Shown here: positions 44,380 through 55,533 of the stretch, piece by piece | Numbering within the stretch: position 1 is the stretch's first letter | Layout: each line of letters opens with the position of its first letter | DNA from: Cladophialophora immunda | Lineage: Eukaryota; Ascomycota; Eurotiomycetes; Chaetothyriales; Herpotrichiellaceae | Assembly: GCF_000835495.1 (NCBI RefSeq) | Contig: NW_015622545.1 | Coordinates: forward strand, 3,736,777 to 3,800,776 | DNA: 64,000 nucleotides | Reading direction: 5' to 3' | Notes under the pieces: model-generated | What the model saw: the letters and a program-made list of their open reading frames with translations, nothing else | Database searches by the model: none | Told to the model about the DNA's origin: nothing | Program-made: the position numbers and the translations under genes

Positions 44380-47300
44380 CTAATTTGCCCTGCAAATCAC
44401 CTTGTGCTTTTTCCAATCGGTACGTTGACACTCCCGAAAGTAGTGTTTGGCTTGCTGACAACGCGCGCAATTTAGCAGGCCAGACCCATTCACTGCTGTG
44501 TCTCTACCACATGATAAGCATGCCTTTGCCTTGTTTTCCCGCGCCTCTTTCTCAAGCTCGTCAGAGTCGGAACCACCTTCGAACATCGCGGCAGAGAAAC
44601 ATGAGGAGATCGCCGCTCTAACTGTGTATTTGGCTACTTTGCGCCAGTTCGGGATACTCGTAACAAAGCCAGAAGGTATTGAACCGTCCCCACAAGAGCA
44701 CAATAGCTTTTGGCCCTTTTCGACGGAGAGCTGTACTCGTCGCTCGGCCAGATACTCGCACTCAGCGTTGTGAGACCAGTTCCTGGTACGCTCGACAAGC
44801 CCGGGTAATACCTGCTTCCAGACACGCATCTCGGCTTCCGTGGCACGGATCTGACAAAAGCCACCGTTTTTGGTCAACGATCCCAGAAATAAGGCGATTC
44901 GGGGTATCAGGGTGTCTTGCAGTGGCAGCACTGCCGTGTCAAGCACGACTGTGCGGTTCGAAAGATCGAGTCGAAGTGAGGACACAAAGAACGAGATATG
45001 CACGCCACCATCTGTCGGGCAGGTTATCCCAAACACACTAGCACGTGGGCCTTGCAGTCCACTGTAGTGTATGAACAAGGAGAACAAAGAGTCTTTAAAC
45101 TCTACCCGTGTTCGCTCCCCTAAGGGAGCCTGCAGCTGCGGATTGCTGCGGAGTGATCTCTCGCTCCCACTGAACATCATCGATGTATGTGTGGTAAGCC
45201 AATCGAGGCGTTCTTGCTGTCTCAAGTCCAGAACTGGCAGCGAGTCGAGCTTCAGATACGGTATGTTCCAAGCTGTGACGATGTCCGCGTCGAGAAGGAC
45301 GGGGTACATAAAAGAGCAGAATGAGGACCAGTCGGCGCCATCGGCAACCGAACAAATCAATTCGATATAGGAAGACTTCCGAGCGATTTTGATCTTGAGT
45401 CCTGACTCCAGTACAGGGATTGGGAAGTCTACCGTGAATTTCAATCCCGGTTGAGGATTGCTGGTGAAGTTGAACGGCGTTTCCAAGACTGAGCTGACGT
45501 GCCCACCCGCTTGGAGTGTATTTTTGTAATTGGTGGAAATGATGTCCACACGACCAGCTAGGGACACGAGCGTAGCTGTCCTCGAGTCGACGGAAGCAGT
45601 GATGGTCGTGTTTGCAAGTAAGTCTATGCTGGTAGGAGGCGAAGCATTGTAGGCAGCAGGCCTACAGATAGAGAGGGTGCCGGACTAGTGGGGCAAATTT
45701 TTGCTGATGTAGACATGCTCGGCATCTGAAAGGGCGGTTCGGTAAACAATGAGCTGAAGACCAAGATTGTCGATAAATGCTTCGGTACTCTGGGGAGTAC
45801 TCTGAATACAAAATTCCACAGGAGCCATTCGTGGTTGTAAGAGGAGCATCCACGTGGGAGCATAGAATGACACCAACAATGGCGACGTTCCACTCCATGC
45901 GTACTTGTCCTCAATGATGCCCACTTCGAATGAAGAACTGAATGCAGTGCCATGGCTTTCTACCTAGCCGAATCCCATTTGGATCGCTCCGAAAATATTC
46001 TGCCATGGTCGTGCGGTGGAGGAGCCTTGTCAAGTAAATATGGTAGAGGATCGTCGCGAGGCTGGTGGGGTCGAAATGGATTCGCTCTGGAGCTTTCCTT
46101 TGTGTCAAGCCGTCGTACATGCATATTGGCCGCTTCTATGCAATCCTGGCAAACAGTTGCCCACACTCGGACGGCTTCGCTCCTGAAGTTACAACCGCTG
46201 CATCGAGGAGGAGTTCATCGCTGGTGGAGAGCGCTGACGTGTTCGTCACAAAATCCGCGGGTCAAACCAAGCAGCATCGAGACTCTCGGCAAAGGGCCAC
46301 AAAGGAGGCCGTCAAATAAGCTGCTATACGTGCTGTCCGACCGAACAAGCTTTTCGGTGTGGAGAGTGGCGGAGTTGTCGTGTGCCAGAAGTGGCGCGGC
46401 TGCGAGAAGTAAATTGAGAGCCCCCACGTGAGTCGATAAGGTTCGAGGTATCGATGATGGTGAAGGTAAGCGGACCGGCCTCGCATCCAGCGTAGTTCCC
46501 CCGGTCAAGTGCCAAGGGCTCGAAATGAAAACGATCGCGATATAAATGTGCAGATGAAGTTGATTGTGCGTTATTCAGATACTGTAGACAATGGGAGACG
46601 GCCAGAGCATCACCTACAAAAAATCGCAGTTTGACAGGATGCGCGTGATTCCTGAATGAGGTCGTCCACGAACGAAATTCAGTCTTCGCCGCCTCGACCA
46701 CATGCTCCTGAGGAGTTAAACCTGCCGGGGATAGAAAAAGGGCGATGGTGGTGCTAATGGCACGTAGACAGTGGCTAAGTAGAAGCCCAGCAGCGGATGG
46801 GTCCCATAATACATGAGAACGTTGTCATCCAGAGAAACGAACATTGGGTTGGCATGTAGCGAGTGACTGGGTTGACCGATTGAGATCGGTAGAGCCGTAC
46901 TGCCAGTAGTGCTTATGCATGGTGTCCAGGTCGGTAATTGAGCGTAGAGGCGCAGGAGACGAAGATCAGAACCCGGTGAGATTCATACCCTCTCCTAGCC
47001 GGACCTTATGTTGATTTTGATTTCCGGATGCAGGCGTCGAGATGTTCTTTAAAGCGGGAGATTTCGTTTCCCTTTCTTTCAAACCCGTAGAACTTCCACA
47101 TCTCCCGGACCTTTTCGAGAGATCCATGGTCGCAGAGTTTGATCAGCCTGCCATACTTGCTCTCGTGCCAGGTTCCCAGAGAAACAGCTAGAGCGTATAG
47201 CTTCCGTGCCTGGTTTTGTAGCAGATGAAGTGAATTTTCGTCAATCCGGAAGTGGTAGTAGATGTTCCAATGGAGGGAATTCCTCGTGCCATCGATGTCG

Positions 47301-47642
47301 TCAATGATCAGTGAGAGTAGAAGTATGTTACGGGCTTTTGGTTCTGGTCAGCAAGTAGCTTGGATTGGAAGATGAACGTACCGATGATAGCTTTATCCAC
47401 ATCACAAAACGTAAAGTCCAGCGTTCGATCTTGCTTGTCAGCAAATCTTGCCGACACATAGCGAAAAGTATGAACCCTACCATCCGTATGAATTGTGAAC
47501 ATAATATGACGGATGTCCCTACTGCCGAGGAGGAGGACATCTGCCGGTTTCTCCGGGGGTAGATTTTGAGTTAGAGAAACGGCCGGGGATTCCCAAGAGG
47601 AAAGAAGAACGTGGCAGTGTTGGCAACCTGGGAAGTAAGCAT
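44380..47642 (-). pseudogene. Long MYND-finger protein gene, multiply disrupted
   Basis: This 3.26-kb relic would encode about 1,090 residues. From a likely ATG at 47642 it reads NTATFFFPLGN, VSLTQNLPPEKPADVLLLGS, LDFTFCDVDKAIIG, SLHWNIYYHF, HESKYGRLIKLCDHGSLEK, NVLMYYGTHPLLGFYLATVY, LRFFVGDALAVSHCLQYL, FTIIDTSNL, GALNLLLAAAPLL and then a 395-residue open C-terminus. This order fits large mould proteins with an N-terminal DUF4470-like region and a C-terminal MYND finger. The finger (CLSC...CARC...YFREC...H...C) has Phe where the YC ligand is expected. Lesions include a 1-nt loss near 47584, a 1-nt gain near 46435, further shifts near 46250, and TAG at 45687-45685. The intact C-terminal frame (45684-44380) may look like a gene to automated callers. 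Confidence 0.7.
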
Positions 47643-48209
47643 GTCGCCGTTATTGACGAAACCTTGAATGATCGCTGACCGTCAGAATTGTCGCTCTCGA
47701 TCGTGCGAGAGAAAGATGAGCAGACCAACGTCAAGGCGGGAATCATGTCCTTGTACTTAGTGCCGACGACGTTCGAACATGCCAGGAGCAAAAAGAATGT
47801 CTATACGCCATTTCTGCTTGATGCGATAGGGATAATCGGTCGAATTGCCACCTGGTCAGTCCTGTAAGGAGCAAAATTTTACTCGTAGCTTTTGATCCTG
47901 CTGACGATATCGCACATAGGCGCAACGATCAATGGCACCGACAATGCCAAACCGGTCAAGAGTGTACGGTCCGCATTCTATCTGATCATTGGGAATGGTT
48001 GAGATGGTCACTTTCAGAGTACTAGGATTCTGGTACCGCACTGGTCAGATACTCCGGTCTCAAAGTGTTGAGGAAGCCGTCTCAGAAGGGAATGGGGGTC
48101 ACCCATATCCTGATATTGGCATTGCGGTTACCAAAAAGTCCAAAAAGAGAAGATATATCAGCAAAGAGTTCCTCGCAAGCTGAAGGTCGTGGCCATTGAC
48201 GTGAGAAAA
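47643..48209. other. Intergenic, 5' side of MYND relic
   Basis: No gene recognised. Small frames on both strands lack homology signals. Confidence 0.45.
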
Positions 48210-48283
48210 CCGATCAAGATAAGCTAGAAGAGGCGGAAGGATGTATCAGCAGGCACTGCGCGGGTGTGAAAAGGTGCAACCTT
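48210..48283 (+). pseudogene. Second TPR remnant
   Basis: With one frame change near 48240 the sequence reads QDKLEEAEG then MYQQALRGCEKV. This is the A-helix/B-helix text of a kinesin-light-chain-type TPR as seen in fungal NLR-like proteins. It is about 25 codons long and has no flanking domain. Confidence 0.5.
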
Positions 48284-49847
48284 TGTTCACACGTACCTTC
48301 TGGACAGGCTCGAGGAGGTAAGCGATTGGAATTCTATCAACGAGGACTCGTCGGACTTCAGACCGTTCTCGGTCTATCTCACGAGCGATGTCAGCAACTT
48401 AAGATTGCCATTGATTCAATACATCCACAGCAAATTGCGAACTGCATCCTCGTTCAATATATAAGGGGTTTCGAGCGGTACGCAGGATGAATCCTGGAGA
48501 TCTCCATTGGCTGCCACTCCAGCCAGAGGAACTATCGGCCACGGCTCCGGTCGAGCCATTGCCTCACCGTCCTGGTAAGCGCAACCAGCAGAGCTCGCCC
48601 GTCCAGACCATACGCCCTGAAGTGATCATGATTGACAGCGACTTGTCTGACGGCCCCAGCACTTGAGGTGTCATGGAGTCGGTCACGCCTTTCAGTCTCA
48701 CGCCTCTCACCCTTCACGATGACGAATGGGCGCCGTCGGTGTCGTCACAGTGCGTGTCTCACACCCATTTCAAGTCTACACAACATACACTGACACTGCC
48801 TCTCTGGAAACGGAGCACAATGGAAGCGTCAGAGTCTTGTTCTTCAAAGCTGATTTCAAATCATCTTCGCAGGTTCGTGTCTATAGCGAGTATTTTGTCT
48901 TCTGCTCGGGCACATCCAGATGCTGGCCATCCTGCCGTGCTACCATGATTGCGACGTATTTTAATGACGCTACTGGATGAGAGCATTGAATTTGATGATA
49001 ATCATCGGCAGTCATTGCTCCATAGATGCAAATACTGGGTCGAGGAACGATCAAATGGACGCTGGAGCTGGTGGCCACTGTATCAGGCACAGGGAGGGGT
49101 TAACGCCGTAATTGCCGCTCCTTCTGGAAGTGTGTAGGTTGATCCCTCTTTAAAACCTGGAGCCACCCTAAAAACTCAAAAGGTAGGTACTACATGGACA
49201 GCATTGTGGTAGGAAACATTGTCGGGATATTCCCAGAACAGATGCTTCGAGGTTTAAGAGACTCCTAGAATTACGCGAGGTGCCTCTCAGCACAGATCAT
49301 CTCTGCCTTGGCGGCAAAAGGGAGCGATGCAGCTGGCGGATAACTCATTCGCTTACTTCTGAATCACATTTTGGGCACCTCTCCTGGACCTCTCCGTGCT
49401 TCCTGGACGCTTGAAATCTAGAAGCACAGTCCCAGTATGGCTTTGTGTCTTGACCGGCAAAGTATCGATCTCGGTCCTCCCAGACCTGAGCGGTCAAGAA
49501 CCTGCTCAAATTCGCTCCACGCTCAGTATCAATTGAAGATCGCTTCGCTTGGTTGACGGTGGCCGAGCACTGCCATGTGAAGCGGGGTAAACAACCGTGC
49601 CTTCACCAATCGGTGCTAGCTCATTCTCACAGGAATGGGTGCTGTATCGCTGGTTTATGGTCCCGGTCTGTATAAAGCGGTATGCATCTCGGCTGCGTGC
49701 CACAGAAGAAACTTCTGTAAGGGTTATATTTTGAACGCAAGCCTTCTGGACCGAGCCACAGGTCTGCAGGTGATGGTTGAGGAAGCCAGAAAACATGAGA
49801 TCGTCATCGGCACAAGGTAAGGCAAACAACAATCATCACATGTCGGT
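48284..49847. other. Region with an unassigned decayed gene
   Basis: Plus-strand frames around 48487-48660 (MNPGDLHWLPLQPEEL...) and 48961-49130 (TLLDESIEFDDNHRQSLLHR, NGRWSWWPLY) look protein-like. The WxWWPL ending occurs in several mould hypothetical proteins. The parts are out of frame or separated by stops, so I list no CDS. The rest holds the 3' flank of the bZIP gene. Confidence 0.35.
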
Positions 49848-50840
49848 TCAGTCAACTCGCAGCGGAGTGTGGACCTCGAACTCTGCTGATCGATTGAACT
49901 CTGGGAGGGGAGGGTGTAGCGTGTGATCTGTAGTTGAACCAGAGAAGAAGTTGTCGGGGGTGGCAGGTAGTCGTTCAAAGCTCATCTGAGGGAAAACAGT
50001 GAAGTTCTCCCCAGCCATCACGATTTGTTCGCTGAAGAAGGCGTCGGCGAGCGCAATGAGATGTGTCTGAATCTCCTCAGGAGATTTGCATCCTGCGCAA
50101 TTGGCGTGTGCGACCAGTATGGCGTAGGTCTGCTGGATCTCATCTTTCATGCACGTGACTTGTTCTCTGAGGCAAGCGTTCTCGACCCTCTTGTCGTGTG
50201 AATCCCGCTGTAATCGCTCTGTCTTCTCCTTCTTGTTGATGCGGCATTTTGCAGCAGCGATTCTGTTCTTCTCGAGAGAATGCTTTCTCTTACTTTCTTC
50301 CGGAGTGTCGTCTTCTTTATTGAGGGTAGCTAACTTTTTCATAGACCTGCGCTTGCGCTCCGTTTTCTTAGCCGGAGCGCCAGGGACGGTTTCCGAATAC
50401 CCATTTCGGAGGCTGCCTCGCTTTCGCGATTTTAATGGTTGAGCCTTTGGGAACATATTGTCTTCCTTGGAGGCTGTGCTAGCGGTAGAAGCTGATCTCG
50501 GAGGAGTCACCTGGCCGAATCGTGAGACGGCAGTCTGAGGCATTGTGGACGTGCTGGACTTGTCCAGTTCAAAACCGTCCAGGTTGATTTTAATCTCTGT
50601 TGATTTCTTCGGCTCGTTCTCGCGCTTGGTCTCCGGCCATTGAGACGGGCAGTCGTTGGGAGGGCTGGAGAAGGTGTAGTCATTGTAGACTGCGTTGGGT
50701 TTGGAGGGCGGGTCGAAGCCAAAGTCGTCATCCTTGGCAAAAGTAAAGCTGGCATTGGATGGGAAGCGAGGGTCTCGAAAATTGCAACCGTCCAGATCGT
50801 TGATGCTGGCTGTTGCTGAAGAGGCGCCAGCCGAGGACAT
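49848..50840 (-). CDS. bZIP transcription factor, ATF/CREB type
   Basis: Single exon, 330 codons, ATG at 50840, intact. The N-terminal half is Ser/Pro/Asp-rich and likely regulatory. A basic cluster (KKTERKRRSMKK) precedes the bZIP at about 183-247. The basic region contains KNRIAAAKCR, the exact N-x-x-A-A-x-K-C-R signature of ATF/CREB factors that bind CRE sites as dimers, followed by a heptad region (RVENACLREQVTCMKDEI). The conserved extension HANCAGC-x4-EIQTHL after the zipper is typical of AtfA/AtfB/Atf21 relatives. Mould AtfA/AtfB act downstream of the Sak/Hog MAP kinase in oxidative stress and conidial survival; which paralogue this is cannot be decided. It is one of the intact genes among relics. 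Confidence 0.9.
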   Translation of the reverse strand: MSSAGASSATASINDLDGCNFRDPRFPSNASFTFAKDDDFGFDPPSKPNAVYNDYTFSSPPNDCPSQWPETKRENEPKKSTEIKINLDGFELDKSSTSTMPQTAVSRFGQVTPPRSASTASTASKEDNMFPKAQPLKSRKRGSLRNGYSETVPGAPAKKTERKRRSMKKLATLNKEDDTPEESKRKHSLEKNRIAAAKCRINKKEKTERLQRDSHDKRVENACLREQVTCMKDEIQQTYAILVAHANCAGCKSPEEIQTHLIALADAFFSEQIVMAGENFTVFPQMSFERLPATPDNFFSGSTTDHTLHPPLPEFNRSAEFEVHTPLRVD

Positions 50841-52119
50841 GCTTGATTCACTGGCGAGGAGGGTCCCGTTTGCAGTTCCCCGGAGCTTCGACCGAGTTAC
50901 ACGCTGAAGCTCGCAACTAGGAAGTGGCGTTGATGGTGACGGCGTACGCTTCGGTTGCAGGGAATGCGGTGTACAATGCGTTTGTTGTCAGTCGTTAGAT
51001 GTGTGTTGCACATCTGAGATGATTGCACAAGCGCCGCTATATGGGTGACTACATTGGATGGAGGGGCTACATCAATGTGAGATTTACCGGCCAGATTGTG
51101 GAAGCAACATCCAGGTGAGGAGAGGGGTGACTTAGGACTGCCTAGAAACAGGGAATTCGAAGGAAGGACGAAAATTGTGGAGGTGCGGTGGACGTGGCGG
51201 CCAAAGCTCGATCGAATAATTCGCTGTCCTGCTTGTGAATCCGCTCCGTGGAGAACAACTGCACTAAGCGTGGCTTGAAAGCAAGGCTCTTTGTTCTTAG
51301 TCTGGAAGCTGGTCTAAATGGAGATGTACATCCTTCGGATGCTGGTTGGGTGAGAATGAAGGCGGGACATGCCTTGACTGTTCGCGTTTTAACGAACTGG
51401 ACCAATTGCACAGGAATATGGCGCTAAATCGCCTTACCCAGTTCCAACTGTCCGCCCGGATTGAGAAGCACGTTGCCTATCATCTACGATTCAGGCACTT
51501 GTGCGGAGCTGTGGTTGGTCGATCGGGAGCCATGACCGCATCCTGCATCCTAGTGGGACCCACCATGCAACTAAGGCTTAGAGGCCGGGGAAATATTCCC
51601 GACCCCCTGTTCTTGCCTCTACATTGCCATTGGTAAGGCGCTGGCTGGAAAGATCGACCGGGCTGAATAGTCTTTCCTCACTGCGTGGAATCGACATCGA
51701 ATTGCGTTGAATCTGATCTACGAGCATCTTTGCCTAAGCAGAACCCTCATCAGATGTCATGCAGGCTTTTCTCGATGCACAGGCGCGATGTGCGCACCTG
51801 TCACAATGATAGCATGCGATGGCTATAAGCAAATGCCGATGCATTCTATCGGCTCCTGACATCACCGTGCCGATTCTTGGACATGAATATCAGCAAAATC
51901 CGCAAGTTCAGACAGATCGAGCAATCCGGATTCGTTCCGCGGCCGCCTGCCTTGCCTTTGCGAACAACTTTTCGCCAGATGACGGAACGTTGTTCCTGAT
52001 ACCGCCAACGTTCGCGTAATGGTCTCTTCTAATCTACCATCTCCTGATATAACTGTACTTTAGGTCCAAACCCACATTTCCATGCAGTGCCAAATCTGCC
52101 ATATCTATTACTTGAATTG
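50841..52119. other. Intergenic: divergent promoters of bZIP and Zn2Cys6 genes
   Basis: About 1.3 kb between divergent start codons. Short frames (for example 51346-51636 +) show no family signal. Regulatory sequence for both factors is expected here. Confidence 0.5.
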
Positions 52120-54306
52120 ATGGCAGGTTCTACCGGACGAGGACTGGCACCGTTTCCAGATGCTGACCGGTCCATTGCACAACATGATCAGCTGTCGAGT
52201 ACAGTGGAGCTGCCCCCGCGCAAGAAGGTGAGTCTTGCATGTCTCGCTTGCAGGAGGCGCCGCACGAAAGTATGTTCTTCCCAACTGCAGATGCTTGACC
52301 AGGCTGACTTTCCAAGTGCGACGGTGGCATAACTTGCGACTCATGCCTCTCCCGGAACACCGAGTGTGTCAGAGATGAAAACGACGACGGCCGGCGCAAA
52401 CTTGCGGTGAAGCGCAGGATAGAAACTCTAGAAAAAGACCGGCATTTGCTAGAAGATCTGCTCAATGCACTCCGGCTCGCCGGACCCAACCAGCTGAACG
52501 CCCTCGTCACCATGATACGCGCCGAAGCCGGACGGCACGAAATCAAGACCTTCCTGGAAGATGGCTTCAGAGACTTTGGAGCCGTTGATGAACAGAACCG
52601 CCAGCAAGAATACAGAAGGCATCGCCATATGCTAGGTCGGGTACAAGACATTATGAACCCTCCTTTGCAGCTCCCCGCAAAACCCTGGACGACTGTGACA
52701 GACGACGATGACCTCATCTCGCACCTCATGTCACTTTGGTTTACATGGGCGCATCCTTGGTGGCATTGGGTGGACGAGAAGCAATTCATCAAGGCGATGC
52801 AGGCAGGCGACACTTCTAGCTTGATCTGCACTCCCTACTTGGTGAATATGATGTTGGCAGACGCATGCGTGAGTGCAGTTTCGTTGGCAGGATTCGGCCA
52901 CATCTCAACTGACTGGTGCACCATCAGTTACTTGACACACTGGGCGAAGACGGCGAAGAGCCTAACCTGGAGCTGCGGCAGCAGTTCTACAATGAAGGCA
53001 AGAAGGGGCTCGATGCTGAAGAAGGTCGTATTTCTCTTGCGTACTTGGCGGCGCTGGGCGTTCAGTGGACATAGTAAGTCGAGCCCTTCTCTCTTCCACC
53101 ATGGCTGACGAGGTGCCTTCTGTACAGCCTTGACACGAACGGACAAGACCAGCTAGGCAATGCAACACTCTACCAGCAAGTCTTCCTAGTGAAAAGCCTG
53201 GGCAAGTGGCGGACAAAAGTCGCGAAGGACCCTAAGATGACAGCACAGCATCTGGATGCGATTGACCTCTCCATCGTGCGACTTGAATGGACGTTATACT
53301 GCCTCGGCTTGTTCGTCGGCCTGGCCCTGGAGCAAGTCCGACTATTCGACAAGCCAACCCGAGCGAGACCGGTGGGCCACCCAGAAACAGGAAACACCTG
53401 TGACGAGAATGCGGAATGGAAGCCATACCCACTTTCGCATACCCCTGTGGACTGGCACCCTAACTGCCACTACCTCGCCTACATAGCGCTCGCGGAGGTG
53501 ATTACCGAGGATGAGGCATTGTACGAGGAGTACCGAAAGTCTGACCCGCCAAAGATGGCGTACAAGTTCCAACGACTCTTCACAAAAGTGAAGGCTTGGC
53601 CGGAATCTATTCCACCATGCATGAGGAACCAAGATAGCTGCATGCCGCATGTTATTGCCCTACAGTGAGCGCATCCCCCATGTCCGCCGCACGTGCTCTT
53701 TCATCCTGCCCTCAAGCGGTATACCTCCTATGGCATGTTTTATACCAAGTGTTTGAACGCTCACGCACTCCATTTAACAGCGCACTCCACAGCTGGGTCA
53801 TTATAACCATGGGCAAACAGACTGCCGCCCTAGAAGGCAGCACAGACAGGCCATCACTAGTTTCAACCCCCCCTTCTTTCGAGAGAGACCGCTGGAAACA
53901 CGTCTGCAGAACCGAAGCCGTCCGCATCAGCGAATACCTAGAGCGAATGCGCCAGAACTGGGGTGCCGACCACTTCCCCGTCATGATCATTCAGCCCGCC
54001 ACAGTCGCAGCCTTCGCACTGCTTGAAGACCTCGACCGACCCGACTGTCAGGGCGCCTTCTACAAGCTTTGCATCGTGCTTCGCGCTGCGTCTCGGCGGT
54101 TCCGCGTGTGCAAGAGCGTTCTGCGCCTTTTGGAGAAGACGGCGAACGAAATTAATGTTGTCGTTCCTGGCGGATGTGCTGAATTGCTTGCCGACGAGGA
54201 TTATTCCAACATAATGGAGTTGGATGGCGTTATGAGGATCGATGATCTGGGTTTGGATTACTTGCTTGAGAAGTGGGATGACTTGGATCTTGATGAGGCT
54301 TCTTGA
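52120..54306 (+). CDS. Zn2Cys6 transcription factor with fungal-specific TF domain
   Basis: Five exons: 52120-52269, 52317-52868, 52928-53073, 53128-53664 and 53781-54306, giving 636 residues with consistent phases. An AG at 53792 is an alternative last acceptor, shortening the protein by four residues. Intron 1 (47 nt) splits the zinc cluster. Cysteines at 41, 44, 51, 57, 60 and 67 follow C-x2-C-x6-C-x5-C-x2-C-x6-C, with RRRRTK between them. A coiled linker (RRIETLEKDRHLLEDLLNAL) should dimerise it. The middle homology region follows: HPWWHWVDEKQF, TPYLVNMMLADAC, EGRISLAYLAALGVQWTY and LSIVRLEWTLYCLGL. The C-terminus ends in an acidic stretch. It is nuclear by inference and its targets are unknown. 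No lesions are found, unlike the related gene at 33-35 kb. Confidence 0.88.
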
Positions 54307-54756
54307 TATGTCGGGCGCGTTCGCCAGGTCGAATCGTACGAGAGTCGCCTGTGAGTGGCAATGCTGCAGAGACCGATGCCAGGTCCAGTGGCCGTCGTGC
54401 CATGGGCATCCGTTGGGGACTCGTGCGCGTAAGTTGGACCCGGTCCGAATACCGAATCTCTACTAGATGCACCTAATACAACATCGCACTCCTGCATCAG
54501 TGACGGGCGAGATTAGAGGGGTGGTTGGCCCTTGCGATTGCATCCAGATACCACAACATCCCTATAGAAAATGTATTGAATCCACAGTGATAATAATAGT
54601 CTTCCAAGGCGATTTGCTGGATCTCGACAGCTCAACTTTAACACCTATCAATAATTTTTCCCTACAACATTTTGACTTACGTGGTTTCCGTCGCACATAT
54701 AGGTGACGGTTTTCGCGAGTGGCAGATGGGGAGACCGACCCTGTATTGATCTCCAT
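54307..54756. other. Intergenic downstream of the Zn2Cys6 gene
   Basis: The 3' flank of the transcription factor gene. Nothing else was recognised. Confidence 0.5.
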
Positions 54757-55060
54757 CCAGTCTTCCGGTACGGGGCATTTGCATCAGGCAATGAACGTCT
54801 GGAAAAATAACGGGAAGAGAGAGACAAGCTGGATCAGGAGTTTGCAGCGCTGTGGATGAAAGATGGAAGTGGCCAGGTCGATGAATGATTTCCCCTGCAT
54901 CGTCATACGAGGGATCCGTGACTATGGCGATTCTCACAAAAGCAATGGATGGCAGAAGTATGCGGCTCTCACGGCGGCGGCTTATGCCAAAAGAAATCCT
55001 CGGGCACATCTCACCGGAGCAGACAAGGCTGGAAAGCCGATTCAAGACATCGTGGGTAAG
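54757..55060 (+). pseudogene. Nucleoside-phosphorylase-like domain remnant
   Basis: Readable blocks with frame changes are VFRYGAFASGNERLEK, then MEVARSMNDFPCIVIRGIRD, YGDSHKSNGWQKYAALTAAA and, in another frame, KEILGHISPEQ. They match the end of the PNP/UDP-phosphorylase domain that many mould NLR-like proteins carry at the N-terminus (the E-A-x-x-x-x-NDFPCxVIRGIxDYxDSHK block). The beginning of the domain and any NB-ARC part are missing here. It is a decayed piece of an allorecognition-type gene. Confidence 0.65.
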
Positions 55061-55533
55061 TAGGACATCTCAGGGAGTCAGCACGGATCAGATTTCTGGG
55101 AGAGGTAACTCAAGGACTGATATTCGAACTGCTATCGATAGGATCTCTTGACAACCTTCTGTTGAAGCAATCCAGCTTGATGAAAGAGCACCCTGTGGAG
55201 GTACAGCGAAGGAAATTCAAGTAGCCGTGGCTTCTTTCGTCATGCGGGGGATTTCACGGAGTTGCGCACTTTTCCAGAGTGCAAATTACGTGACACAGAT
55301 TTGGCCGACTTTTGCTGACATCAGCGTCAGGTCAAGCAATGTACTGTCTACTTGAAAGGTGACGGTCAGCATAGTCAAGGTAGAAGCCAATGAAGCACAT
55401 GAGTGTAAAGACCTGGAACGATAGACCAGCAAATTGCGATACTGACGACGACTTGGCTGTTACAAGCGTATCAGAGCTTTGTCTTTGCTCTTTTTATTTC
55501 GCCTTATTGAGTGATTTGTCTATGCTTATTGGT
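55061..55533. other. Intergenic, 3' side of the GRAM-like gene
   Basis: About 470 bp. No feature beyond 3' flanking sequence was recognised. Confidence 0.5.

Noticed and set aside
52130..52831. 233-codon frame on the minus strand
   Set aside because: Antisense shadow of the intact Zn2Cys6 gene.
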